Shown piece after piece: positions 1 through 8,873 of a stretch of 36,879 nt of DNA (position 1 is the first letter of the stretch; every line of letters begins with the position of its first letter). Under the pieces are notes generated by a model. The model ran no database searches and was not told the origin of the DNA. It saw nothing but the letters and a program-made list of their open reading frames with translations. Location: contig CAITYM010000147.1 in the NCBI GenBank assembly GCA_903896615.1, positions 1 through 36,879 of the forward strand, written 5' to 3'. The position numbers and the translations under genes are program-made. This DNA is from an uncultured Burkholderiales bacterium (GTDB lineage: Bacteria; Pseudomonadota; Gammaproteobacteria; Burkholderiales; Burkholderiaceae_C).

Positions 1-43
1 ACTTGCGCGCGAGCGCTCTTAGCGAATAAAGTCAACGAGTAGC

Positions 44-2215
44 CTAGTGGATGCGCATTCCAGGCTTTGCTCCAGGCCAAGGTTGGAGAATATAAATTCC
101 CGGGGTCGATTTCTCATCAGCATGGCTGGCTGCGAGCACCATTCCTTCGCTAACACCAAACTTCATTTTGCGAGGTGCTAAATTGGCAACCATGACGGTG
201 AGTTTACCCACTAAATCTTCTGGCTTATAGACACTCGCAATGCCACTGAAGACCTGCCGGGTTCGGCCCTCACCTACATCTAGCATAAGGCGAAGTAGTT
301 TAGTAGATCCTTCAACTGGCTCGCAAGAAACAATGTGCGCAATACGCAAATCAATCTTTGCGAAATCATCGATCCCAATTGTCGGCGCTATCACCTCGCC
401 ACCAGGCGCGTCAACGCTGAACGCTGAGGCTGCTTTAGGAGGTTGTGTTTTAGTTGAACTGCTGGAGCTACTTGGATTGCTTGTTTGGGCAGGTTTTGTA
501 TCGGACACTTCTGGCATCTCAAAGAGTTTATCAAGCACCTTCTCATCGACGCGTTGGATGAGGTGCTTGTAGTCGTTAATGATGTGTCCTGGGCCCAGTC
601 GCGTAGAAGCGTCTGCAAACACAAGTGGAGAGCATTTTAAGAAGGTCTCTACTTGAGTGCAAAGTGCAGGTAATACGGGTTTCAAAAAAATACTCAGATA
701 TCTAAACGCCTCCAAACAGGTTGAGCATACAGCGTGTAATTCACTCGTCGCACCCTCTTTCTTGGCTAATTCCCAAGGTTTATTCTGATCTACAAACTCA
801 TTAACCAAATCGGCCAATGCCATGATGTCTCTTAAAGCCTTAGCAAACTCTCTCTCCTCGTAGAGGCGGCTAATTGAGCTCGCAGCAGATTGCAGCTGAA
901 TAAGGAGCTGTTCTCCGTTTGGGCCTACTTGACCGAGTTGGGCGTTAAATTGTTTATGGATAAAGTTAGCTGCGCGAGAGGCAATGTTGATGTATTTACC
1001 AACCAAGTCTGAGTTCACTCGAAGCATGAAGTCTTGTGGATTGAAGTCAACATCTTCTACGCGGGCGCTGAGCTTAGCAGCCAAGTAATAACGCAACCAC
1101 TCTGGGTTCATGCCAAGCGAGAGATACTTCAGGGGGTCAATTCCTGTTCCACGACTCTTACTCATTTTTTCGCCACTTACGGTGATGAAGCCGTGAACGA
1201 AGATGCTTGACGGAGTTTTACGCCCACTGAAATGGAGCATTGCAGGCCAAAAAAGGGTGTGAAAATAGGTGATATCTTTCCCAATGAAGTGGTACTGCTC
1301 CACGCCGGGATCTGATAAAAAGGAATCAAAGCCGACAGCACCTGGTACATTTTTTTGAGTACTATCTTGGTCTAAGTAGTTTTTAAGTGAAGCTAAATAA
1401 CCAATAGGGGCATCTAGCCAAACATAAAAATATTTACCCGGAGCATTTGGAATTTCAATACCAAAATAAGGTGCGTCTCGGCTGATGTCCCAATCCCCGA
1501 GACCGCTTTTGCCAGATTCATCTGTAACGAACCACTCTTTAATTTTATTTAAAACCTCGGGTTGTAGACGCGTTTTGCCGTCTGCATTGAGGCCTTGTGT
1601 CCATTCGCTTAAAAAACTCACGCAACGAGGGTCTGAGAGTTTGAAAAAATAGTGATCGGATTTTTTAAGAATTGGTGTTGAGCCTGAGAGTGCAGAGTAA
1701 GGGTTTTTGACTTCTGTAGGGCTGTAAACGGCCCCGCAAGATTCACAACTGTCCCCGTATTGATCTTTTGCTCCGCATGAGGGACATTCGCCTTTAATAA
1801 AACGGTCAGGCAAGAACATACCTTTTTCGGGATCGTAGAACTGCTCGATCTCACGGACTTCGATTAAACCGGCCTCTTGGAGTTGCAGATAAATTTCTTT
1901 GGCAAGGGCATGGTTTTCTGGGCCGTCAGTTGAGTGCCAGTTGTCAAAGCCGATATGAAATCCGTCCAAGTAAGGCTTTCGACCACTTGAAATGTTTGCC
2001 ACGAACTGTTGCGGTGTAATGCCCGCCTTTTCTGCAGCAATCATGATGGGGGCGCCGTGAGCGTCATCTGCACATACAAAGTGAACCAAATTACCCTGCA
2101 TTCTTTGAAAGCGTACCCAGATATCAGCTTGGATGTATTCCATGATGTGGCCAATATGGAATTTTCCATTGGCGTAGGGTAAGGCTGTGGTTACAAAAAG
2201 ACGGCGCTTGGGCAT
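44..2215 (-). CDS. metG: Methionyl-tRNA synthetase (MetRS)
   Basis: Charges tRNA-Met with methionine in the cytoplasm. The 723-residue product has the class I signature HIGH at residues 20-23 and KMSKS at 350-354. A zinc knuckle of the four-cysteine type lies at C144, C147, C157 and C160. After the anticodon-binding helical domain comes a serine-rich linker (about 585-610) and then a C-terminal OB-fold tRNA-binding domain (about 620-723, starting near DFAKIDLR), which in this family supports dimerisation and tRNA binding. The length suits the long bacterial form with a fused Trbp111-like domain. The ATG at 2215 is the natural start because [17 protein letters not shown] is the expected N-terminus. 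It is divergent from apbC, so the 147 bases between them should hold both promoters. The stop is 43 bases from the window edge. Confidence 0.98.
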   Translation of the reverse strand: MPKRRLFVTTALPYANGKFHIGHIMEYIQADIWVRFQRMQGNLVHFVCADDAHGAPIMIAAEKAGITPQQFVANISSGRKPYLDGFHIGFDNWHSTDGPENHALAKEIYLQLQEAGLIEVREIEQFYDPEKGMFLPDRFIKGECPSCGAKDQYGDSCESCGAVYSPTEVKNPYSALSGSTPILKKSDHYFFKLSDPRCVSFLSEWTQGLNADGKTRLQPEVLNKIKEWFVTDESGKSGLGDWDISRDAPYFGIEIPNAPGKYFYVWLDAPIGYLASLKNYLDQDSTQKNVPGAVGFDSFLSDPGVEQYHFIGKDITYFHTLFWPAMLHFSGRKTPSSIFVHGFITVSGEKMSKSRGTGIDPLKYLSLGMNPEWLRYYLAAKLSARVEDVDFNPQDFMLRVNSDLVGKYINIASRAANFIHKQFNAQLGQVGPNGEQLLIQLQSAASSISRLYEEREFAKALRDIMALADLVNEFVDQNKPWELAKKEGATSELHAVCSTCLEAFRYLSIFLKPVLPALCTQVETFLKCSPLVFADASTRLGPGHIINDYKHLIQRVDEKVLDKLFEMPEVSDTKPAQTSNPSSSSSSTKTQPPKAASAFSVDAPGGEVIAPTIGIDDFAKIDLRIAHIVSCEPVEGSTKLLRLMLDVGEGRTRQVFSGIASVYKPEDLVGKLTVMVANLAPRKMKFGVSEGMVLAASHADEKSTPGIYILQPWPGAKPGMRIH

Positions 2216-2349
2216 AACTTAACTTTCAATGTGGTGAGTGATTTTATTCTTTTGTTTTGGTTATTTTGATTTTTTAAAGCCTTTTGAGCTGTAGGGATCA
2301 AGCTATTTGGTTAGACTGTGCTGGTTTTAAAAGAATTTAAATCAAATTT

Positions 2350-2356
2350 GGAGAGG
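2350..2356 (+). promoter_or_regulatory. Ribosome binding site fixing the apbC start
   Basis: GGAGAGG lies six bases before the ATG at 2363. The frame is open back to a TTG at 2318, but that upstream codon has no such site. This site therefore favours the 365-residue product. Confidence 0.6.
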
Positions 2357-2362
2357 TTTTCG

Positions 2363-3460
2363 ATGGCATTGACACAAGAGCAGTTACTTAGCGCTTTAAT
2401 AGAGGTGAGCGATCCCTACACGGGACGCGACTATGTGAGCTCTAAATCGATAAAGAACTTATCCATCAATCCCCAAGCTATCTCCTTTGAGCTTGAGTTG
2501 GGTTATCCAGCCAAAAGTCAATGGAGCGCAATTGAAGATAAATTGACCAAGGTCATACATCGCTTGCCAGAAGCTCAGGACGTCCAGCTCAAAATTACGT
2601 TCTCCACCCAAATTGTCGCCCACACAGCTCAAGGCGGAGTACAACTTTTACCGCAGGTGAAAAATATCATTGGAGTTGCCTCTGGCAAAGGGGGCGTTGG
2701 CAAGAGCACTACGGCTGCAAATTTGGCCTTGGCCTTGCAGGCCGAAGGAGCGAGTGTAGGTTTGTTGGACGCTGATATTTACGGTCCCAGCCAACCTATG
2801 ATGATGGGGCTTAGTGGGAGGCCCGAGAGTAGCGACGGTAAAACTATGAACCCGTTGATCAGTCACGGTGTTCAAGTCATGTCAATTGGTTTCCTGGTCA
2901 GCCCAGATGAAGCCATGGTTTGGCGCGGCCCTATGGCGACTCAAGCACTTGAGCAATTACTGCGTCAAACCAATTGGAAATCATTGGACTATTTAATTAT
3001 TGATCTTCCCCCTGGAACGGGGGACATTCAACTCACACTCAGTCAACGAGTTCCTATGACTGGTTCGGTGATTGTGACTACGCCCCAAGATATTGCACTT
3101 ATAGATGCCAGAAAAGGTATCCGCATGTTCGAGAAAGTAGGCGTGCCAATCCTGGGAGTGCTTGAGAATATGGCGGTACATATATGTTCTAAATGCGGTC
3201 ATGCAGAACATATTTTTGGAGAAGGCGGCGGTCAAACGATGGCGAGCGATTTGGGAGTGGATTACTTAGGATCCCTTCCCCTGGATATCAACATACGCTT
3301 GCAAGCTGATAAGGGATTGCCAACCGTTGTCGCAGATCCGACGAGCCAAGTTGCAGAAATTTATAAAGATATTGCCAGACGGGTAGCTGCTAAGGTATCG
3401 TCAAAAACAAAAGACTTTTCCTCTAAATTTCCAACCATCAAAATATCAAAAACCACCTAA
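2363..3460 (+). CDS. apbC: Iron-sulfur cluster carrier ATPase, ApbC/Mrp family
   Basis: A cytoplasmic P-loop ATPase that, in characterised relatives, binds and transfers Fe-S clusters to target enzymes. From the ATG at 2363 it is 365 residues. An N-terminal MIP18/DUF59-like domain (about 1-85) precedes the MRP/NBP35 ATPase domain. The deviant Walker A motif with two lysines, GKGGVGKST, is at about 108-116. The C275-x2-C278 pair (CSKC) is the cluster-binding motif of the family. The start is chosen on a good ribosome binding site (GGAGAGG, spacing six); the longer frame from 2318 adds 15 unlikely residues. It is divergent from metG, a pairing I recall as common in betaproteobacteria. Its last 15 bases overlap the end of the opposing prepilin peptidase gene, with no terminator between. 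Confidence 0.95.
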   Translation: MALTQEQLLSALIEVSDPYTGRDYVSSKSIKNLSINPQAISFELELGYPAKSQWSAIEDKLTKVIHRLPEAQDVQLKITFSTQIVAHTAQGGVQLLPQVKNIIGVASGKGGVGKSTTAANLALALQAEGASVGLLDADIYGPSQPMMMGLSGRPESSDGKTMNPLISHGVQVMSIGFLVSPDEAMVWRGPMATQALEQLLRQTNWKSLDYLIIDLPPGTGDIQLTLSQRVPMTGSVIVTTPQDIALIDARKGIRMFEKVGVPILGVLENMAVHICSKCGHAEHIFGEGGGQTMASDLGVDYLGSLPLDINIRLQADKGLPTVVADPTSQVAEIYKDIARRVAAKVSSKTKDFSSKFPTIKISKTT

Positions 3461-4342
3461 TTTACCGATGAGCAAGTGGTAATAGTTTGGGCTAAGGAGG
3501 GCTTGTATTAAAAGTGCACTCGCCACTAAAAACGGCCCAAATGGAATGTAGTCCCCTGGGTTCATTTTCTCTTTAAATCTTAAAATGAGTGCCGCCAAAA
3601 TGCCGCTCAATGAGGCGATAAGGATGAGCGCAATTAATGCAAACGGGCCAATCCACGCCCCAATAGCTGCGACCAGTTTTATGTCCCCGTCCCCAAGTCC
3701 TACCTCTCCTTTGATGATGAGATAGGCGCGGCTAATAATCCACAAAACGCAGTACCCCAAAACTGCCCCGAATAAAGAGAGATTCAAGGACAAGTTACCT
3801 ACTCCAATTGAGCTTGTGATAAGTCCTGCCCACAGCAAGGGTTGTGTAATGGCATCGGGCAAAAGTTGTGTTTGACCATCAATGAAGGCCAAACACAAAA
3901 GGGCAGATCCGTAAACGGAGAAAACGAGAAAAGCCCCGCTCAATCCGTACTGCAAAAAGCAAAACGTCCACCACAAGGCGCTTAGTAACTCAATCGCAAA
4001 AAGCGAAAAACCAATAGGCTTTTTGCAATATGAACACTCTCCTTTAAGGAGTAGATAACTAATCAACGGAATGGTGTGAATCACTCTCAGTTGGGTCGAG
4101 CAGTGCCAGCAGTGAGAGCGCGGATAAGCCAGTGTTGGGGTAGTATAAGAACCCAGAACGTTTGGATCACTACTCTGTACGTCATGCGCGTGAGCCAAAA
4201 GGGACAGGGGAAGACGAGTGACGACGACACCTGCAAAACTGCCCGCCACCGCTCCCAGTATAAAAACAAATAGACCAATCAATAACCCTAAGGGCATAGC
4301 CCACTGGTTAAGTAAAAGTATGTGCAAAGTATTTTGCATCAT
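3446..4342 (-). CDS. pilD: Type IV prepilin peptidase / N-methyltransferase
   Basis: An inner-membrane aspartyl protease that removes the leader from type IV prepilins and type II pseudopilins and, in the bifunctional form, methylates the new N-terminus. The 298-residue protein is strongly hydrophobic, with about seven or eight predicted membrane segments. Two CxxC pairs (C78/C81 and C103/C106) sit in the cytoplasmic loop, as in the methylating, zinc-binding form. Catalytic aspartates are expected at D155 (FIDGQTQLLPD) and D220 (within GLGDGDIKL). The start ATG shares a base with the TAA of the ABC exporter upstream (TAATG), so the two are probably translationally coupled. No pilB, pilC or coaE, its frequent partners, lies beside it. 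The 3' end overlaps apbC by 15 bases. Confidence 0.93.
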   Translation of the reverse strand: MMQNTLHILLLNQWAMPLGLLIGLFVFILGAVAGSFAGVVVTRLPLSLLAHAHDVQSSDPNVLGSYTTPTLAYPRSHCWHCSTQLRVIHTIPLISYLLLKGECSYCKKPIGFSLFAIELLSALWWTFCFLQYGLSGAFLVFSVYGSALLCLAFIDGQTQLLPDAITQPLLWAGLITSSIGVGNLSLNLSLFGAVLGYCVLWIISRAYLIIKGEVGLGDGDIKLVAAIGAWIGPFALIALILIASLSGILAALILRFKEKMNPGDYIPFGPFLVASALLIQALLSPNYYHLLIGKLGGF

Positions 4343-6195
4343 TAATCGTCATTTGTTCTATGCAGGTTGAATTGCAATTTTGCAAGGCCAGCATACAAGC
4401 CGCCCTGCGCCACTAATTCGTTATGCGTGCCTTGCTCACAAAGTTTACCCTGATCAAATACCCATATACAGTCCGCTTGTTGAACGGTTGCCAAGCGGTG
4501 TGCAATGACAAAGGTCGTTCGGTTTTTCATGGCTCTGTTTAGTGCCTCTTGCACCACACGTTCACTTTGCGCGTCTAGTGCACTTGTGGCCTCATCAAGC
4601 AAGAGCAGGGGGGGATTCTTAAGGATAGCGCGTGCAATTGCAATGCGCTGTCGTTGACCCCCTGATAAGCGAACGCCTCGTTCGCCAAGGAAAGTGTTGT
4701 ATCCATTGGGCAGGGCTTGAATAAACTCATCTGCAAATGCCGCTTTTGCTGCCTCTAGAACCTCAGCATGAGTGGCGTCCACTCGTCCGTATCTAATGTT
4801 CTCCATGGCAGTGCCCGAGAAAACAACAGGCTCTTGGGGGACCAATCCAATACGGTTTCTAAGAGCGCTTAGGCTCATCTCCTCAATGCGTGCACCGTCC
4901 ATTTCTATAAAGCCCGACAAAGGATCGTGAAAGCGCAACAATAAACTAAATAAAGTACTTTTGCCCGCTCCGCTTGGTCCAACAATAGCAATTGTTTGTC
5001 CCGATTGAGCGGTGCCGCTCAACTCCTTTAATGCCCATTGGTTGGGCCGGGAGGGGTACTTGAAGCTCAAATTTTCGATGCGAACAACCGAACCATTGAT
5101 GGGCCATGCGGGCTCTACGCTTTGTGGGTTGGAGTTGATGGTGCTTCTCGTCTCTAGTAACTCCATCAGACGCTCTGTGGCGCCTGCTGCTCTTAATAAG
5201 TCTCCGTAGACCTCTCCAAGCACGGCGGCTGAACTGGCCAATAAGATAACGTACACAATGGTTTGACCCAATTCCCCAGCACTTAGGGTGCCGGCTTGCA
5301 CAGCAAGTGTTCCCTCATACAAGCCCCATAACAGAGCTGCGCTGGTGGCCATAATAATAAATCCAACCAAAACCGCTCGAGCTTTGGTTCTGTTTACGGC
5401 GGTCATAAATGCAAATTGTGTGGATTCGCTAAACCGCTCAGATTCGCGTTCTTCGGCCGTGTAGCTTTGAACCACGGGGATGGCGTTTAGCACCTCACTA
5501 GCGATTGCACTGGCATCTGCGACGCGGTCTTGACTTGCGCGGGAGAGTTTGCGTACCCGCCGTCCCATTCGCATGCTGGGCCAAACCACGAGAATTAATA
5601 GACCCATGACTTGTAGCATGAGCAGTGGGTTGGTCCAAATAAGCATGGTAAGTGCGCCGACTCCCATGACCAGATTTCTAAGCCCCATGGATAAGGAAGA
5701 GCCAACGACCGTTTGAACGAGTGTAGTGTCGTTGGTAAGCCTAGAGAGTATCTCCCCAGATTGAGTGGTTTCAAAGAACTCCGCACTTTGCTTTAATACG
5801 TGGGCGTAGACCGTGTTTCGCACGTCTGCGGTGATACGTTCTCCAAGCCAACTGACGGTGTAAAACCGAGCGGCTGAGAATACTGCTAACGCTGAGGCAA
5901 CGCCGAATAGCGCTAAAAAATGCTCCGCCAAATGCACTCGACCCTCTTGCTTGGCTAGACCCTGGTCAATGAGGACTTTTAAAGCCCAAGGAAAAGCAAG
6001 TGTCGCACCCGCAGCCAGGACCAAGAAAACACCAGCCATAGCTACAGCCAATTTGTATTTACCCACAAATGGCAACAGCCTTTTGAGTGCGTTCGGACTT
6101 TTTGCTGGAGATCGAGGCGTGGGTTGCTCTGAGTTTGACATTAGATGCTGCGCTGCGTTGGGGTTTTGTGTCACGTGTGGAAGTGGGTTTGACAT
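4342..6195 (-). CDS. ABC exporter half-transporter, MsbA-like (membrane plus ATPase)
   Basis: A fused membrane-plus-ATPase protein expected to work as a homodimer in the inner membrane. The N-terminal half carries about six membrane segments (type 1 exporter fold). The ATPase half has Walker A GPSGAGKST at 406-414, signature LSGGQ at 510-514, Walker B ending D534-E535 and the switch histidine at H566, numbered from the ATG at 6195. The frame extends to a TTG at 6240, but that would overlap the divergent Nudix gene. Two ATGs are plausible, 6195 (617 residues) and 6141 (599 residues). Neither has a clear ribosome binding site and both are followed by the same bases (ATGTCAAAC). The substrate cannot be read from sequence: lipid A, other lipids or drugs are all possible. 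It is coupled to pilD through TAATG. Confidence 0.93.
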   Translation of the reverse strand: MSNPLPHVTQNPNAAQHLMSNSEQPTPRSPAKSPNALKRLLPFVGKYKLAVAMAGVFLVLAAGATLAFPWALKVLIDQGLAKQEGRVHLAEHFLALFGVASALAVFSAARFYTVSWLGERITADVRNTVYAHVLKQSAEFFETTQSGEILSRLTNDTTLVQTVVGSSLSMGLRNLVMGVGALTMLIWTNPLLMLQVMGLLILVVWPSMRMGRRVRKLSRASQDRVADASAIASEVLNAIPVVQSYTAEERESERFSESTQFAFMTAVNRTKARAVLVGFIIMATSAALLWGLYEGTLAVQAGTLSAGELGQTIVYVILLASSAAVLGEVYGDLLRAAGATERLMELLETRSTINSNPQSVEPAWPINGSVVRIENLSFKYPSRPNQWALKELSGTAQSGQTIAIVGPSGAGKSTLFSLLLRFHDPLSGFIEMDGARIEEMSLSALRNRIGLVPQEPVVFSGTAMENIRYGRVDATHAEVLEAAKAAFADEFIQALPNGYNTFLGERGVRLSGGQRQRIAIARAILKNPPLLLLDEATSALDAQSERVVQEALNRAMKNRTTFVIAHRLATVQQADCIWVFDQGKLCEQGTHNELVAQGGLYAGLAKLQFNLHRTNDD

Positions 6196-6228
6196 AGGTC
6201 GGTCGATATTTGATGTCACAATGGCATC

Positions 6229-7110
6229 ATGGAAATTCAAAGAGATGTTATTACAAGTGCGCCGGTTGATGCGGCAACACTTTTAATGCTTAGGGACTCA
6301 AAATTTGAGCCTGGAATAGAGGTTTTCATGATCAGGCGTCATGTTAAATCCTCCGTGCTTGGAGGAGTGTATGTCTTTCCTGGGGGTAAGGTTGACCCAA
6401 AGGATACAAGCTCTGAATTTTCCGGTCTCCTAGACCTTGATGGCGACAGGCTTAAGCGGAGTTTGAATGAGTTTGATTTGTCTGAATCGCAAGCACGGGC
6501 CATTTTTATTGCGGCCATCAGAGAAACATTTGAAGAGTGTGGTGTTTTGTTTGCAAACAATACCCTCAACTCGGATTTGGTTTTGCAGCCCTTGCAAGAA
6601 TCGCTGAACTTGTGGGACATACTTGAAAAGCACAAATTGCGCTTAAACACGCAAGCTTTAGTCCCGTTTAGCCGTTGGATTACGCCGCAAATGTCCTCTG
6701 TTATGAATAAGCGCTTTGATACAAGGTTTTTTTTGGCAAAAAATCCAGATTTACAAGTCGCTAAACACGATAATTACGAGGCAAGTGATAGTGCTTGGAT
6801 GAGTCCTAGGGTGGCACTGCAAAAGTATTGGGCTAATGAGATTGAAATGGCGCCGCCCCAAATCATGAGTCTGGTTAACTTATCTGGATATGACTGTGTC
6901 GATGATGCTCTATTGGCCGCAAGTTCGAAGGCCCCAGCACTGATCAAACCCGAGCCATTTGATTTGGACGGTGTGAGGCATATTACTTATCCTGGACATC
7001 CCAAGCACAGTCAGAGGGAGACAGTGATGAAGGGTCCAAGGATGTTGAGGTTTGTGAATCAACGTTTTGAACCCCTAGGCGGGTACGAAGAATTTTTTGT
7101 AAATGATTGA
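6229..7110 (+). CDS. Nudix hydrolase with split Nudix box (NUDT19-like)
   Basis: Nudix enzymes cleave nucleoside diphosphates linked to another group. Here PGGKVDP (51-57) and REtFEEcGvLF (98-108) form the two ends of a Nudix box, keeping R98, E99, E102 and E103. About 30 extra residues are inserted between them. That arrangement is typical of the NUDT19/RP2 branch, some of whose members hydrolyse coenzyme A or acyl-CoA; substrate here is inference. It is 293 residues. The chosen ATG lies 33 bases from the nearest ATG of the divergent ABC gene and has no strong ribosome binding site, so the start is uncertain by a few codons. The Bug/TctC-type gene follows after 38 bases on the same strand. 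Confidence 0.9.
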   Translation: MEIQRDVITSAPVDAATLLMLRDSKFEPGIEVFMIRRHVKSSVLGGVYVFPGGKVDPKDTSSEFSGLLDLDGDRLKRSLNEFDLSESQARAIFIAAIRETFEECGVLFANNTLNSDLVLQPLQESLNLWDILEKHKLRLNTQALVPFSRWITPQMSSVMNKRFDTRFFLAKNPDLQVAKHDNYEASDSAWMSPRVALQKYWANEIEMAPPQIMSLVNLSGYDCVDDALLAASSKAPALIKPEPFDLDGVRHITYPGHPKHSQRETVMKGPRMLRFVNQRFEPLGGYEEFFVND

Positions 7111-7148
7111 ACCTGGCTCCAATATCACTTTAATTAGGAATCTAACAA

Positions 7149-8135
7149 ATGAAGCTTATTTCTAAAAAAACAGTAACTTTATTAGCCTCTGCGCTGCTTG
7201 CGGCTGGTTGTGGTACTTTTGCATTTGGTGCGGACGTGTTCCCAAGTAAGCCAATTCGCTTGATCTGTCCTTTTACACCCGGAGGAGCTGTCGATATCTC
7301 ATCCAGGGCTATAGCACTGGAGCTGTCCAAAAATTTGGGACAACCTGTGACCGTTGATAACCGTCCGGGGGCTGGTGGCAATATCGGCGGCTCGGAGCTT
7401 TCACATGCGGCTCCTGATGGGTACACCATCATGATGACGACAAGTGCTATTCAATCCATTAATCCGGCCTTGTATGCAAAAATGCCTTTTAATCCCAGTA
7501 AAGACTTTGCACCCATTGGTACGGTTGTCTCGATGAATAACGTTTTAGTGGTTGGCGCAAATTCCAAAATTCACTCGGTTCAAGAGTTGATTGCGATGGC
7601 GAAGGCAACGCCCGGTGAACTCAATTACGCCTCCAGTGGTAGTGGTACAAGTATCCATATGTCGGGTGAAATGTTTAAAAACCTGGCCAAAGTAGACTTG
7701 GTTCATATTCCTTATAAAGGTAGTTCGCCTGCTTTGACTGATTTAATGGGCGGTCAGGTCATGATGATGTTTGACAACATCCCCTCTTCAATGCCTTTCA
7801 TCAAATCAGGCAAGTTAAGAGCGATCGCCACAACGGGTGCCAAGCGGGATCCGTTTTTACCTGATTTACCTACTATTGCAGAATCAGGTGTTACAGGCTA
7901 TGAGGCCGCCGTTTGGTTTGGCCTTGTTGCCCCCGCAGGTACGCCAAAGGAAATCATCGCTAAACTCAACGCTGAAATGCTCAAAGGAACTAAGTCACCA
8001 GACTTTGTTCGAAGAATGAATGACTCTGGCTATATTGTGAGCGCTTCTACGCCAGATCAAATGGCCGAAATGGACCGGGTGGATGTTCCGCGTTGGGGTG
8101 CTATTGTGAGAGCATCTGGAGCAAAGGCTGATTAA
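7149..8135 (+). CDS. Bug/TctC family periplasmic solute-binding protein
   Basis: An extracytoplasmic receptor of the tripartite tricarboxylate transporter class, which presents small carboxylates or similar solutes to a TctB-TctA membrane pair. The 328-residue protein begins with a signal peptide (charged start, hydrophobic 9-20). The mature part shows the family pattern PSKPIRLICPFTPGGAVD and then DNRPGAGGNIG. Two processing sites are possible: signal peptidase I after A28 (AFGA/D), usual for the family, or a lipobox-like AAGC with C21. The ATG has an upstream AGGA at fairly long spacing. It follows the Nudix gene by 38 bases. No TctA/TctB lies beside it; the pair in this window is 20 kb away. 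Bug proteins are often orphans in Burkholderiales, so the ligand cannot be inferred. Confidence 0.95.
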   Translation: MKLISKKTVTLLASALLAAGCGTFAFGADVFPSKPIRLICPFTPGGAVDISSRAIALELSKNLGQPVTVDNRPGAGGNIGGSELSHAAPDGYTIMMTTSAIQSINPALYAKMPFNPSKDFAPIGTVVSMNNVLVVGANSKIHSVQELIAMAKATPGELNYASSGSGTSIHMSGEMFKNLAKVDLVHIPYKGSSPALTDLMGGQVMMMFDNIPSSMPFIKSGKLRAIATTGAKRDPFLPDLPTIAESGVTGYEAAVWFGLVAPAGTPKEIIAKLNAEMLKGTKSPDFVRRMNDSGYIVSASTPDQMAEMDRVDVPRWGAIVRASGAKAD

Positions 8136-8237
8136 ATTTAACTGAAATTTAACCTTTCATCCATTTCAAAGCTTATTGCCTTTAACGATTTAATAATTTA
8201 CGTCTATGCGAATTGACGACTTATTTTTTTGCACTAC

Positions 8238-8873
8238 GTGAATCATCCCCATTCTCATTTTTTAGAAATTAAAAACCTCACTTTGTCTAGAGGTGGGCGC
8301 AGGCTACTGCAAGACCTGAGTTTTACTTTGAATGAGGGTGAGTGGCTGCATATACAGGGGGACAACGGGATTGGTAAAACCAGTTTGCTTAGAGTTATTT
8401 CTTCCCTTGCACCTTCAGACCAAGGAGAGGTGAGATGGTGCGGACAAAATATTTACAAAGATTTGCCAAGTTATCTTAAAGATATCTTTTTTGTAGGACA
8501 TAAATTGGCTTTAAAAGAAGAGCTCAGTCCGCTAGAGAATTTAGCCATTGAGTGCGCATTAATGGACGTACCAGCCAAGCAAGCGGATTTGATAAATGCA
8601 TTAGCGCATTTTGGGTTGAAGGGGCGAGAGCACGTTCCACTAGGAATTCTCTCGCAAGGTCAAAAGCGAAGGGTTGCATTGGCAAAATTAAAACTATCCC
8701 TTGCCCCACTTTGGATATTGGACGAGCCCTTGGTAGCGCTAGATAGTCACACTGTCAATTTATTTACTGAGGTACTAGAAGATCATTTAAAGTGTGGCGG
8801 CTTGGTTTTATTGACCAGTCATCAAAGCATTGAACTAAGAGGGCGTGGTCGTGCGCTCACGCTGAGTTCATGA
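8238..8873 (+). CDS. ccmA: Heme exporter ATP-binding protein CcmA
   Basis: The ATPase of the CcmABCD complex that releases heme-loaded CcmE for cytochrome c maturation. From the GTG at 8238 it has 211 residues, close to the usual 205-210. Motifs are Walker A GDNGIGKT (about 41-48), signature LSQGQKRR and Walker B LWILDEP. The frame opens at a TTG at 8229, three codons earlier. Neither start has a clear ribosome binding site, so the choice is tentative. It is the first gene of the ccm cluster, after a 102-base gap, and its TGA overlaps the ATG of ccmB (ATGA), indicating coupling. Confidence 0.95.
   Translation: MNHPHSHFLEIKNLTLSRGGRRLLQDLSFTLNEGEWLHIQGDNGIGKTSLLRVISSLAPSDQGEVRWCGQNIYKDLPSYLKDIFFVGHKLALKEELSPLENLAIECALMDVPAKQADLINALAHFGLKGREHVPLGILSQGQKRRVALAKLKLSLAPLWILDEPLVALDSHTVNLFTEVLEDHLKCGGLVLLTSHQSIELRGRGRALTLSS

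Noticed and set aside
2318..2362. Longer apbC start at TTG 2318
   Set aside because: The ATG at 2363 has a good ribosome binding site; the extra residues do not look like the family N-terminus.
8134..8153. Direct repeat AAATTTAAC twice, 11 bases apart, after the Bug gene
   Set aside because: Short, AT-only apart from the last base, and in an AT-rich gap where such matches arise easily.
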